Positions 15,089 to 23,306 are shown, counted from the first letter of the stretch. The stretch is 33,891 nucleotides of DNA from JBDSZL01 sp039925145 (GCA_039925145.1 JBDSZL010000076.1:1-33891); one strand, 5' to 3'. Numbers and translations: made by a program. Notes: generated by a model from the letters alone, not told the origin.

Positions 15089-15592
15089 ATGTCCGTCACC
15101 GACCACCGCGCCGCTTCCGTCGTTGGTGTCTCCTGCCATGTCCTGACCGTGAGCGACACGCGTACGGAGCAATCGGACCGCAGCGGACCTGCCATCCGTG
15201 ACCTCCTCGAACGGGCCGGACACCTCATCGTCGGCCACTCGCTGCTGCCTGATGACCCCGTGCGGGTACGGGCACAGGTGGTGGAGCTGCTCGACCGGGG
15301 CCAGACCCAGGCCATCATCAGCACCGGGGGCACCGGGGTGTCGCGGCGGGACTCGACATACGAGGCGCTCGCGGGACTCATCGACAAAGAGCTCGTCGGG
15401 TTTGGCGAGCTCTTTCGCATGCTGAGCTTTCAGGAAATCGGATCGGCTGCCATGCTCTCGCGCGCCACTGCTGGCATCGCGCGCGGCCAGGCGCTGTTTC
15501 TGCTGCCAGGTTCGCAGCAGGCCGTGCAACTTGCGATGACGCGGCTGATCCTCCCGGAGCTCGGGCATATCGTGGCCGAGCTGAACAAATAG
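15089..15592 (+). CDS. moaB: Molybdopterin adenylyltransferase, MoaB/MogA family
   Basis: The 167-residue protein adenylylates molybdopterin before molybdenum insertion. Family motifs are VLTVSDTRTEQSDRSGPAI near the N-terminus, ISTGGTGVSRRDSTYEAL (the GGTG...RD substrate loop), and GFGELFRMLSFQEIGSAAMLSRATAGIARG followed by FLLPGS. These fit MoaB better than the longer MogA domain. It is the first gene of a plus-strand group moaB, CAAX protease, moeA, with the two molybdenum enzymes acting in consecutive steps. A -10-like CATAAT ends 6 bp before the ATG, and no ribosome binding site is visible. Confidence 0.93.
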   Translation: MSVTDHRAASVVGVSCHVLTVSDTRTEQSDRSGPAIRDLLERAGHLIVGHSLLPDDPVRVRAQVVELLDRGQTQAIISTGGTGVSRRDSTYEALAGLIDKELVGFGELFRMLSFQEIGSAAMLSRATAGIARGQALFLLPGSQQAVQLAMTRLILPELGHIVAELNK

Positions 15593-15658
15593 GTCCTCAT
15601 CCGGCCCAGGGCCGGGCGCGCTAGTGGCCTGTGTGGCAATCGCATAGACTTTGCCGAC

Positions 15659-16360
15659 GTGATTTCAGCGCCGCCGGAAGCCGAGCATTCCAAAGAGAAG
15701 TCGGGTCGCCATCCGGCCGTGCCGTATGTGGTGCCCATGGCGGTCCTCCTGCTATTCATGGTGGGAGGCAGCAGCCTCGGCCTCGGCCCGTGGGAGTACC
15801 CGCTACGCGTCGGGATTCTGATCGTCGTGCTCGCCGTCTTTTCATGGCGGCAGATCGATCTTCGCGCGCCGCACTGGGCAGGCAGCGTGCTTCTCGGCGT
15901 TGCCGTGTTCGCCCTCTGGATCGCCCCTGAAGCGCTCTGGCCGTCGTATCGCCAGCTCTGGCCATTCGACAACCCCATCACCGGCTCGGCGGAGAGCTCC
16001 GTGCCAGACATCTGGCGCGCCATGCCGATCGTCCTCGTGTTCAGAACGTTGCGGGCCGTGGTGCTCGTTCCCATCATCGAGGAGCTCTTCTGGCGCGCCT
16101 GGCTGATGCGCTGGCTCATCAGCTCCAGATTCTGGGAAGTGCCGCTCGGCCGCTACACGCCGTATGCGTTCTGGGTATGCGCCGCGCTCTTCGCGAGCGT
16201 CCATGGATCGTATTGGGAGGTGGGGCTTGTTGCGGGCGTGGCCTACAACTGGTGGATGGTCCGAACGCGAAGCCTCGGCGACTGCATTCTCGCGCACGCC
16301 GTGACGAATGCCCTGCTCAGCGGCTATGTGATCTCGCAGCAGCAGTGGCAGTACTGGTAG
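15659..16360 (+). CDS. CAAX/CPBP-type membrane protease, exosortase-associated subfamily
   Basis: The 233-residue integral membrane protein has about six helices. The CPBP motifs are present: EELFWRAWLMRWL (about residues 141-153), with the Glu pair and Arg, then FASVHGSYWEVGLVAGVAYNWWMVRTRSL, and LAHAVTNALL with the late His. The N-terminal layout (PYVVPMAVLLLFMVGG through YPLRVGILIVVLAVFSW) is like the CAAX-protease-related family found with PEP-CTERM/exosortase systems. The GTG at 15659 is the likely start. It sits between moaB and moeA with no obvious link to molybdenum metabolism. Its presence, and the trio at 11256-14680, suggest a full exosortase system elsewhere in the genome. Confidence 0.85.
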   Translation: MISAPPEAEHSKEKSGRHPAVPYVVPMAVLLLFMVGGSSLGLGPWEYPLRVGILIVVLAVFSWRQIDLRAPHWAGSVLLGVAVFALWIAPEALWPSYRQLWPFDNPITGSAESSVPDIWRAMPIVLVFRTLRAVVLVPIIEELFWRAWLMRWLISSRFWEVPLGRYTPYAFWVCAALFASVHGSYWEVGLVAGVAYNWWMVRTRSLGDCILAHAVTNALLSGYVISQQQWQYW

Positions 16361-16369
16361 ACACCTCCC

Positions 16370-17581
16370 GTGCGCGCCGACCTGTTCTCGACTGTCATCT
16401 CGTTCGACGCCGCGTTGCGCTGCGTGCTCGAGACGGCCAACCCTGTTGACGGAACCGAATCACTGGCGTTGGCAAATGCGGATGGCCGAGTCTGCGCCGT
16501 CGACGTCATTGCCGGGGCCGACGTGCCGTCGTTCGACCGCGCCGCCATGGACGGCTTTGCGGTGCGGAGCGCCGATCTTGCCACCGCGAGCGTCCACCAG
16601 CCGGCCAGGCTGTCGCTGGTCGGCGAGCTCTTCGCCGGAATGGTCCCAGATCGGCCGCTCGAAGCCGGCACATGCATGGCGATTGCGACAGGCGCGCCCG
16701 TGCCAGCAGGAGCTGACGCGGTCGTGATGGTCGAAGCCGCCCTCGTTGGCGCGACAAGCGCGACCTTTTCAGCGCCCGCTATTCCCCCCCAGCACATTGG
16801 CCCTCGCGGCGCCGACATGCGCGCCGGCGACACAATTCTTCGCCAGGGCGAGTGCCTCACGCCCGCCAGGCTCGGCAGTCTGGCAGCCATCGGCCGCACC
16901 GCCATCGAGGTATTTCGGAAGCCATCCATCCTGATCGCGTCATCGGGCAACGAAGTCACTGCGCCCGGTATCGCGCTGCCTCGAGGCCATGTCTACGACG
17001 TGAATGGCGTGACCCTGGGCGCCGTCATCCAGCGGCACGGCGGCACGCCCGTGCCCGCTTCGAGTGTGCAGGATTCTGTGGACGCACTAGTGGCCGTGCT
17101 CGACGAGGCGGCCGGCCACGACGTGGTGGTGGTTTCGGGTGGGAGCTCGGTGGGCGAGCGCGACCTGCTGCTCGACGCCGTCCAGCAACGTGGCTCGGTG
17201 CTCTTTCACGGCATCGCGGTCAAGCCCGGGAAACCGACGCTCTTCGGCAAAGTCGGTCGCACGCCGGTGTTCGGGATGCCGGGCAATCCCACGTCATGCC
17301 TGTCGAATGCCTACATGCTGCTGGTGCCGTTCCTGCGCAAGATGGCGCGCCTGCCGTCGTGGGCGCCGCTGACGGTGGAGGCGCCGCTGGCGCGACGCGT
17401 CAGCTCGGCGGCCGGACGCCACCAGTTCTACCCTGTGCGTCTGGTCGACGGGCGAGTCGAGCCGGTCTTCAAGTCTTCGGGCGACATCACGAGCATGGCC
17501 GGTGCCGACGGCTTCATCGAGATTCCGGCAGACGTGGCGGCGCTCGACGAAGGCGTCCTCGTGACAGTGAAGCTGTTCTGA
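16370..17581 (+). CDS. moeA: Molybdopterin molybdenumtransferase
   Basis: The 403-residue enzyme inserts molybdate into adenylylated molybdopterin. Domain order follows MoeA. The N-terminal region has DVPSFDRAAMDGFAVRSAD and the GAPVPAGADAVVMVE loop. A MogA-like domain follows with ASSGNEV, DVNGVTLGAVIQRHGG and VVVSGGSSVGERDLLLDAV. KPGKPTLFGKVGRTPVFGMPGNPTSCLSNAYMLL precedes the C-terminal beta domain. The start is a GTG 9 bp after the CAAX-protease stop. It acts directly after MoaB, whose gene is two positions upstream. It converges with rfbC, leaving a gap of 16 bp. Confidence 0.96.
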   Translation: MRADLFSTVISFDAALRCVLETANPVDGTESLALANADGRVCAVDVIAGADVPSFDRAAMDGFAVRSADLATASVHQPARLSLVGELFAGMVPDRPLEAGTCMAIATGAPVPAGADAVVMVEAALVGATSATFSAPAIPPQHIGPRGADMRAGDTILRQGECLTPARLGSLAAIGRTAIEVFRKPSILIASSGNEVTAPGIALPRGHVYDVNGVTLGAVIQRHGGTPVPASSVQDSVDALVAVLDEAAGHDVVVVSGGSSVGERDLLLDAVQQRGSVLFHGIAVKPGKPTLFGKVGRTPVFGMPGNPTSCLSNAYMLLVPFLRKMARLPSWAPLTVEAPLARRVSSAAGRHQFYPVRLVDGRVEPVFKSSGDITSMAGADGFIEIPADVAALDEGVLVTVKLF

Positions 17582-17597
17582 TTCGTGCCGACTGCAA

Positions 17598-18158
17598 TCA
17601 CGTGGTGACGGAAAAATCGAACAGCTCTGCGTCGCGAAGCGGCGTCCCCGCACGATCTTTCGCGGAGATGATGAGCCCGTCGCTCGAAGGCCAGGCGACG
17701 CCGATGTCGGGGTCGTTCCAGAGCACGGTTCGTTCGTGCTGCGGCGCGTAGTAGTCGGTGGCTTTGTAGGCCACATCCGCGAGGTCCGTCAGGGCAAGAA
17801 ACCCGTGGCCGAAGCCCTCCGGGATCCACACCGCTCGCCGATCGTCGGCAGACAGCACGAACCCGGTCCACTGCCCAAACGTGGGTGACCCGCGTCGCAG
17901 GTCGACAGCCACGTCGAACACCGCGCCCGATGTCACCCGCACCAGCTTGGCCTGCGACTGGCGCACCTGGTAATGCAGTCCGCGCAGCACCTGTCTGACC
18001 GACCGCGAGCAGTTGTCCTGCACGAACTGCACAGGGCGGCCAATGGTCTGCTCGAACACGCGGTTGTTGAAGCTCTCGAAGAAATACCCGCGCTCGTCCT
18101 CGAACAGCTTCGGCTCGAGCAGGAGCACTTCGGGTAATGACGTGGGAGTGACTCGCAT
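17598..18158 (-). CDS. rfbC: dTDP-4-dehydrorhamnose 3,5-epimerase
   Basis: The 186-residue cupin enzyme epimerises dTDP-4-keto-6-deoxyglucose on the way to dTDP-L-rhamnose. Markers are FEDERGYFFESFN, VQDNCSRSVRQVLRGLHYQ (with the catalytic His), AVDLRRGSPTFGQW, WIPEGFGHGFLAL, and YKATDYYAP (with the active Tyr), then DPDIGVAWP. The frame is open far upstream, inside rfbA, but the ATG at 18158 gives a family-length protein. It overlaps the rfbA stop by one base (TGATG), so the two are coupled. rfbB and rfbD are not in the window. The product probably feeds surface glycan synthesis, in line with the nearby glycosyltransferase genes. Confidence 0.95.
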   Translation of the reverse strand: MRVTPTSLPEVLLLEPKLFEDERGYFFESFNNRVFEQTIGRPVQFVQDNCSRSVRQVLRGLHYQVRQSQAKLVRVTSGAVFDVAVDLRRGSPTFGQWTGFVLSADDRRAVWIPEGFGHGFLALTDLADVAYKATDYYAPQHERTVLWNDPDIGVAWPSSDGLIISAKDRAGTPLRDAELFDFSVTT

Positions 18159-19042
18159 CAGAACAACCGCTCGTTGAGAATGTCCAGCAGGTACTGGCCG
18201 TACTGATTCTTTGCCAATGGCTTGGCCAACGCTTCGAGCTGGCCCGCGTCGATGTAGTGCATTCGGTAGGCGATCTCCTCTGGACAGGAGACCTTGAGCC
18301 CCTGGCGCCGTTCGATCGTCTCGATGAATGACGAGGCTTCGAGCATCGATTCGTGTGTGCCCGTATCGAGCCAGGCATGGCCCCGACCCATCACCACCAC
18401 CTCGAGTTGCCGCTGCGCGAGATATTGCTTGTTGACGTCGGTAATTTCGAGCTCCCCGCGCGCCGATCGCTCGAGCGACGCGGCGATGTCCACCACCTGG
18501 TTGTCGTAGAAGTACAGGCCCGTAACGGCGTACCGCGACTTGGGCCGCGCGGGCTTCTCCTCGAGGCTGATGGCGCGGCCGGCCGCGTCGAACTCGACGA
18601 CACCGTAGCGCTCGGGATCTTTGACCGGATAGGCAAACACCGTCGCGCCTGTCGTCTTGGCCGACGCGGTCTTCAGCAGCGACGGCAGGTCGCTGCCGTA
18701 GAAGATGTTGTCGCCAAGAACCAGCGCGCATGAGCCCGATCCGATGAACTCACGGCCCACGACGAACGCCTCGGCCAACCCGCCGGGGGTTGGCTGCACG
18801 GCATATGTAATCTGCAGGCCCCATTTCGATCCGTCGCCAAGGAGGCATTCGAAGCGCGCTGTGTCTTCCGGCGTGGAGATGAGCAGGATGTCGCGAATGC
18901 CCGTCAGCATCAGCGCGCTCAGCGGGTAATACACCATCGGCTTGTCGTAGATCGGCAGCAGCTGCTTCGAGACGGCCATGGTGACCGGATAGAGCCGCGT
19001 ACCCGAACCGCCGGCGAGAATCAGACCTTTTCGACTAGTCAC
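18158..19042 (-). CDS. rfbA: Glucose-1-phosphate thymidylyltransferase
   Basis: The enzyme makes dTDP-glucose from glucose-1-phosphate and dTTP. The nucleotide-binding signature KGLILAGGSGTRLYPVT is at the N-terminus, followed by SKQLLPIYDKPMVYYPLS, the sugar-binding GLAEAFVVG, LGDNIFYG, EEKPARPKSRYAVTGLYFYDN and GHAWLDTGTHESM. From the GTG at 19042 the protein has 294 residues, the usual family length, beginning VTSRKGLILAGG. An open frame with another start reaches 19105, but its extra 21 residues do not belong to the family. Neither start has a clear ribosome binding site. The 3' end overlaps the rfbC start. Confidence 0.95.
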   Translation of the reverse strand: MTSRKGLILAGGSGTRLYPVTMAVSKQLLPIYDKPMVYYPLSALMLTGIRDILLISTPEDTARFECLLGDGSKWGLQITYAVQPTPGGLAEAFVVGREFIGSGSCALVLGDNIFYGSDLPSLLKTASAKTTGATVFAYPVKDPERYGVVEFDAAGRAISLEEKPARPKSRYAVTGLYFYDNQVVDIAASLERSARGELEITDVNKQYLAQRQLEVVVMGRGHAWLDTGTHESMLEASSFIETIERRQGLKVSCPEEIAYRMHYIDAGQLEALAKPLAKNQYGQYLLDILNERLF

Positions 19043-19177
19043 GTCACAGATTGTAAGGGGAGTGCCGCGTCCGGCGTGACTCGGCGGCTGCGAGGAGGCG
19101 GTCATCTGCAGGGCAAGATCGTGCGGAAGGTGGCGTCAGGACACATCGGAGAACCGGCGGCCCCCGAGATCAGGAGT

Positions 19178-19208
19178 CGGGTCTCGCCCGATAATGGCGC
19201 GAGACCCG
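19178..19208. repeat. Palindromic element downstream of sodA (REP-like, possible terminator)
   Basis: CGGGTCTCGC and GCGAGACCCG form perfect 10-bp arms around an 11-base loop, 11 bp beyond the sodA stop codon. The hairpin could end sodA transcription, although no T-tract follows. The right arm runs into GAGACC-C-GGTCTC (19201-19213), a second perfect palindrome. This core resembles the AGACCGGGTCT units repeated at 28894-29028, so it may belong to a dispersed repeat family. Confidence 0.6.
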
Positions 19209-19218
19209 GTCTCCGCTG

Positions 19219-19821
19219 TTAGCCCTTGAGCCGCTGGTTCACGGCATCCCAGTCGATGACGTTCCACCAGGCCGCGAGATAGTCGGGCCGGCGATTCTGA
19301 TACTTCAGGTAGTAGGCGTGCTCCCAGACGTCGATGCCGAGAATGGGACGCTTGCCTTCCATCATCGGGTTGTCCTGGTTGGCGGTGCTCTCGATGCCCA
19401 GCTTGCCGCGATTGTCGACGAGCCAGACCCAGCCGCTCCCGAACCGGCCGACGCCGCCTTTATTCATCTGCTCTTTGAATGCGTCGAAGTTGCCAAACGC
19501 CCCGTCGATGGCCGACGCGATCTCGCCGGTCGGCGCCCCGCCTTTGCCGGGCCCCATAATCTCCCAGAACATCGTGTGGTTCACGTGACCGCCGCCGTTG
19601 TTGCGCACTGCCGGTCTGGCATCTTCCGGAACCGTCGAGAGGTTCTTGATCAGCTCTTCCGCGGTCTTGCCCTGCAGACTGGCGTTCTTCTCGATTGCGG
19701 CGTTGAGGTTGTTGACGTAGGCGGCGTGATGCTTCCCGTGATGAATCTGCATCGTCTGCGCGTCGATGTGTGGCTCGAGCGCGGCAAAATCATACGGAAG
19801 CGGTGGTAGCTGATGCGACAT
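19219..19821 (-). CDS. sodA: Superoxide dismutase, Mn type
   Basis: The 200-residue enzyme disproportionates superoxide. Metal ligands are visible: His in MQIHHGKHHAAYVNNLN, His in GGGHVNHTMFW, and Asp and His in GIDVWEHAYYLKYQNRRPDYL. Gly-Gly in the second motif and Gln in STANQDNP are the features of Mn enzymes; iron enzymes usually carry the active-site Gln near the second motif. The ATG at 19821 is preferred over one 18 codons upstream because AGGAG lies 6-7 bases before it and MSHQLPPLPYDF is the family start. No signal peptide is present, so it is cytoplasmic. Confidence 0.95.
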   Translation of the reverse strand: MSHQLPPLPYDFAALEPHIDAQTMQIHHGKHHAAYVNNLNAAIEKNASLQGKTAEELIKNLSTVPEDARPAVRNNGGGHVNHTMFWEIMGPGKGGAPTGEIASAIDGAFGNFDAFKEQMNKGGVGRFGSGWVWLVDNRGKLGIESTANQDNPMMEGKRPILGIDVWEHAYYLKYQNRRPDYLAAWWNVIDWDAVNQRLKG

Positions 19822-19902
19822 GGGCGACTCCTGGATACCTGGGATGGGACTGGGGCTCAGACGATCTAATGACACCAGCCATCAAATCGCAAATCGGGCG
19901 TG

Positions 19903-21033
19903 CTACGCGAGCTCGAGCATTCTATCCAATGCAACGCGGGCCCAGGTCTTGGTCGGCTCGGGCACCACAATCTGATTGTGGACCTGGCCGTCGAGGAGCC
20001 CCTCGAGGACCCAGAGCAGATGGTTGGGCGACACGCGGAACATCGTGGAGCACAGGCAGCCGAGCGCATCGAGCGTGAGCACCGTGCGCGCCGGCGCAAC
20101 TTCGCGGGCCAGGCGGTTCACGAGGTGAATCTCGGTGGCTACCGCCCAGACCGAGCCCGCGGGGCTCGCCTTCACGGTGCGGATGATGTGCTCGGTGGAC
20201 CCTGAGTCGTCGGCGGCCTGCACCACGTCGAGCGTGCATTCCGGATGCGCGATGACTTTGCCGTGCGGATAGTCTTTTCGAAACTGTTCAATCTGCTTCA
20301 CCGAGAAGCGGGTGTGGACGCTGCAGTGTCCCTTCCACAGAATCAAACGAGCCCGCTGCACGTCGGCACTCGTAAGCCCGCCATACGGCAGATCGGGATC
20401 CCACACAACGATCTGGTCGAGCGGCACGCCCATCTTCCAGGCCGTGTTGCGCCCCAGATGCTGGTCGGGCAGCATCAGCAGTTTGTCGCTGCGATCCCAT
20501 GCCCACCGCATGGCCTTCGCCGCATTGCTCGAGGTGCAGACAATGCCGTGATGCTCGCCGCAGAACGCTTTGATGGCGGCCGTCGAGTTGATGTAGGTGA
20601 GCGGAATCGCATTCGAGACCCCGAGGCGCCGCAGTTCCTCCCAGCAAACCTCGAGCTGATCGATGGCGGCCATGTCGGCCATGGAGCAGCCGGCCGCCAG
20701 GTCGGGAAGGATGACCCGCTGCTCGGGCGAGGTCAGCACGTCGGCGCTCTCGGCCATGAAGTGCACCCCGCAGAACACCACGTTCTCCGCCGTCGTCTGA
20801 ACCGCGGCAAACTGGGCGAGCTTCAGCGAGTCGCCGATGGCGTCGGCAAACTTGATGACTTCGTCGCGCTGGTAGTGGTGGCCGAGGATGACCACGCGAT
20901 CGCCGAGCGCGGCACGGGCCGCGACGATTCGGGCGTCGAGCTCGTCTTCGGGCAGACGCAGATACTGGTCCGGCAGCGGCTGGCGGTCGCCGATGCGGGT
21001 CTTCTCGTAGTCCGTCAAAAGCTGAATGTCCAT
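19903..21033 (-). CDS. nadA: Quinolinate synthase
   Basis: The 376-residue [4Fe-4S] enzyme condenses iminoaspartate with dihydroxyacetone phosphate to quinolinate in NAD synthesis. Key motifs are VVILGHHYQRDEV, GDSLKLAQFAA, VVFCGVHFMAESADVL (C88), LPDLAAGCSMADM, YINSTAAIKAFC, GRNTAWKMG, KGHCSVHTRF (C237), HPEC and LGCLCSTMFR (C326/C328). The cluster ligands are most likely C88, C237 and one of C326/C328, by comparison with the family. nadB and nadC are not in the window. There is no ribosome binding site near the ATG. It is on the same strand as sodA, 81 bp upstream of the sodA start. Confidence 0.95.
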   Translation of the reverse strand: MDIQLLTDYEKTRIGDRQPLPDQYLRLPEDELDARIVAARAALGDRVVILGHHYQRDEVIKFADAIGDSLKLAQFAAVQTTAENVVFCGVHFMAESADVLTSPEQRVILPDLAAGCSMADMAAIDQLEVCWEELRRLGVSNAIPLTYINSTAAIKAFCGEHHGIVCTSSNAAKAMRWAWDRSDKLLMLPDQHLGRNTAWKMGVPLDQIVVWDPDLPYGGLTSADVQRARLILWKGHCSVHTRFSVKQIEQFRKDYPHGKVIAHPECTLDVVQAADDSGSTEHIIRTVKASPAGSVWAVATEIHLVNRLAREVAPARTVLTLDALGCLCSTMFRVSPNHLLWVLEGLLDGQVHNQIVVPEPTKTWARVALDRMLELA

Positions 21034-21137
21034 GGCTTTGGATGCTCACACCCGGCAGAGGCGGCGATGCCGGCGTCCGGTTCCGCAGAGACGAAAAATG
21101 CCAAACCCCGCAAAGCCCGACGGGCCAGGGATTTGAC

Positions 21138-21166
21138 TTGATCTCAGTGTAACAAAAACTTAGGGT
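21138..21166 (+). promoter_or_regulatory. Candidate promoter for the VWA-domain gene
   Basis: TTGATC (21138-21143), a 17-bp spacer and TAGGGT (21161-21166) form a plausible sigma-70-like promoter. Transcription would start near 21173, and the leader would include the heptamer repeat at 21187-21212. Prediction only. Confidence 0.35.
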
Positions 21167-21186
21167 GGGCCCGAGCCCGCTTCCTC

Positions 21187-21212
21187 GAGCCCCAAGCCCC
21201 GAGCCCCGAGCC
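21187..21212. repeat. Heptamer repeat (RAGCCCC family), second copy
   Basis: GAGCCCC, AAGCCCC, GAGCCCC and GAGCC follow in tandem, ending 8 bp before the ATG of the VWA gene, where a ribosome binding site would normally lie. It is the same unit and orientation as at 6466-6556. Confidence 0.8.
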
Positions 21213-21220
21213 TTCTTCCA

Positions 21221-23299
21221 ATGTCCCAGCGCCATCGCCTCAACCCGCTGACCGGATTCGCTGCCGGTCGGCATGCCGTCGGAGCCGCTGGTCTGGGAGC
21301 GGTCGCCTGTGTTGTCGTTTGGCTTGGGCTTTCGTTCAGGCTCGAGGGGCGCCAGGTCGCGGTGCCGCCTCCCAGCCCCCAGTTCAGGACCGGCGTCGAT
21401 CTCGGGCACATCGACGTGGTGGCGCTCGATAACCGCAGAAAGCCCGTCCGAGGGTTGACAGCGGCCGACTTCACGCTTCGGATTAGCGGCAAAGACCAGC
21501 CGATCCGTGCGTTTGCTGCAGTGGACGTGCCTGGCCCCCCGACGAGCAGTGACGCGGCAAACTGGACGCGCACCGTCGCGCCCGATGTCCAGACCAACAC
21601 AGGCCCCGACGACGGACGCCTCGTGGTGATCGTGTTCGACCGATCGATTCCGCCCGGTCCGAAGCTGCAGACCGCCAAACGCATCGCGACAGCCGCTGTG
21701 AATCAGCTGGGACCGAACGACCTGGCCGCAGTCACGCCGGTCCGTTCGGGCCCCGTGCAGAACTTCACTGGCGACCGTGCCAGGCTCCTGCGCGCCATCG
21801 ACGGCGCCAATGCGGGCTCCGCCTCGACGGAAGACGAGGCCGCGATGGATGCGGCGGTCTTCGAGTCCATGCCGCAGGCCCTTCAGGCCTTCAGCGAACA
21901 TCAAGCCTGTTACTGCAACGCGTGCGTCCTCGATAAGATTCGCGACATCGCGAATACGCTCCGCGATCTCCCGCGACCCAAGCTGCTGCTCTTCGTGGGC
22001 AGCGAAATCACGTTCCAGTCTGCCAGCGCGGAGTGTGCGTTCCCTCTGAAAGAAGCGCGCACGGCCATGTTCACCGCCCTGGATCGCGCCAATGTGACCG
22101 TCCATTCACTGGATCCGGCAGGCCTCCAAACCGGAGCCCCCTCCGCCAGCTCGCCGGTTCGTGGTGCAGGGGCCGCCGCCCAGCTGGCGGGCAATCTACA
22201 ATCGATCCTCGGCGGCCAGTTAGAGTTGCGGGTGTTGCCGGAGCGGACAGGTGGTCGTGTGGTGGCCAACACAAACGATCCCCAGAACTTCGTGTCGGCG
22301 GTGTTTGCCGAGACCGGTTCGTACTACGTGCTGGGATTCGACGTGCCGCCCGAAACGGATCGCCAGGCAAAGGTCGAGGTCAAGGCGACACGCCGCGGCG
22401 TGACCGTGCACGCGCAACGGGCTTACCAGAACAGCGCGCCGCCGCCCGCCGCCTCGGCCGTCGGTGCACTGGCTCGCACCGACGCGGCAGGAGCCGCTGC
22501 GCTGGCCAGGACGGCGCTTGCCGGTGTCGTGCAATCCGCAGGGCGGCCACTGCTCGTCAACGTGCTCCCTGTGGCCCTGCCAGGCACGACCACGACTGCC
22601 GCACTCGTCGTGCTTGGATTCCAGGTTTCGCCCGCAGGCGACAGCGTCGCGCCACCCCGGCGGGTCGACGATACCGTTTATGTCCAAGTGGCGGCCTTCG
22701 ATCGGAACCTGCAGCAGAAGGCCGGCGAACGGCACGTGGTGCACCTCGCAGCGGCCATCGGCTCCGAAGGGCGTCCGTCGTACGACGTCGTGTCACAACT
22801 GAGCCTCAAGCCCGGCCGCTATGAAATCCGGGCTGGAACAGCGAGCGACGATGGCCGTACCGGAAGTGTCATCACGTACGTCGACGTGCCCGATTTCCGC
22901 AGAGAGGCACTGTCGCTTTCGGGTGTCGCGTTGAGCACCGCGCCCGCCGGTCCGTCGACGTTGGTCGCCGGCGCTGGGGAGTTCCTGCCGTTCACCCCGA
23001 CGGCGCGGCGCACCTTTCGAGCCGCCGATCGCCTGCGCGTCTTTCTGCAGGTGCACGAAGGCGGATCGGATGGCCTCGTCCCCGTGCGCGCGCAGATAGC
23101 GGTGGTCGACGTCACGACCCGTGAAGTGGCAGGCAGAACGGAACTGATCGACGTGAACCGGTTCGGAATCAACCGCGCGGCGGATCTGGGGTTCGAGATT
23201 CCGCTGGCGGCATTCGCACCGGGCGACTATCTGCTCAGCATCATTACCGCGGCCGGCAGGAACCAGGCGCGGCGGGACGTGCGATTCGAGGTGCGGTAG
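21221..23299 (+). CDS. VWFA-related acidobacterial-type secreted or membrane-anchored protein
   Basis: The protein has 692 residues. A hydrophobic segment (GLGAVACVVVWLGLSF, about residues 25-40) is a signal peptide or anchor. Residues 50-105 (HIDVVALDNRRKPVRGLTAADFTLRISGKDQPI) are the leader module typical of VWFA-related acidobacterial proteins. A von Willebrand A domain follows (about 125-330), from RLVVIVFDRSI through LLLFVGSEI, with a modified MIDAS (D-R-S rather than D-x-S-x-S). A TGSYYVLGFDVP segment follows at about residue 365. The remaining 320 residues are beta-rich and unrecognised. A CxCxxC cluster sits in the VWA domain (QACYCNACV). The function is probably adhesion or assembly at the surface. 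It converges with mqnE. Confidence 0.83.
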   Translation: MSQRHRLNPLTGFAAGRHAVGAAGLGAVACVVVWLGLSFRLEGRQVAVPPPSPQFRTGVDLGHIDVVALDNRRKPVRGLTAADFTLRISGKDQPIRAFAAVDVPGPPTSSDAANWTRTVAPDVQTNTGPDDGRLVVIVFDRSIPPGPKLQTAKRIATAAVNQLGPNDLAAVTPVRSGPVQNFTGDRARLLRAIDGANAGSASTEDEAAMDAAVFESMPQALQAFSEHQACYCNACVLDKIRDIANTLRDLPRPKLLLFVGSEITFQSASAECAFPLKEARTAMFTALDRANVTVHSLDPAGLQTGAPSASSPVRGAGAAAQLAGNLQSILGGQLELRVLPERTGGRVVANTNDPQNFVSAVFAETGSYYVLGFDVPPETDRQAKVEVKATRRGVTVHAQRAYQNSAPPPAASAVGALARTDAAGAAALARTALAGVVQSAGRPLLVNVLPVALPGTTTTAALVVLGFQVSPAGDSVAPPRRVDDTVYVQVAAFDRNLQQKAGERHVVHLAAAIGSEGRPSYDVVSQLSLKPGRYEIRAGTASDDGRTGSVITYVDVPDFRREALSLSGVALSTAPAGPSTLVAGAGEFLPFTPTARRTFRAADRLRVFLQVHEGGSDGLVPVRAQIAVVDVTTREVAGRTELIDVNRFGINRAADLGFEIPLAAFAPGDYLLSIITAAGRNQARRDVRFEVR

Positions 23300-23306
23300 G
23301 AAGAGC

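Noticed and set aside
18159..18731. Long fused frame upstream of rfbC
   Set aside because: It lies inside rfbA in another frame. The true rfbC start overlaps the rfbA stop at 18158.
19178..19208. Firm intrinsic terminator for sodA
   Set aside because: The hairpin is strong, but no T-tract follows on the minus strand, so it is reported as a palindromic element with only possible terminator function.
20288..22105. Open frame of 605 codons on the minus strand
   Set aside because: It overlaps nadA on the same strand in another frame and the VWA gene in antisense. Its translation is low-complexity Arg-rich sequence with no domain; it is a shadow of GC-rich codon bias.
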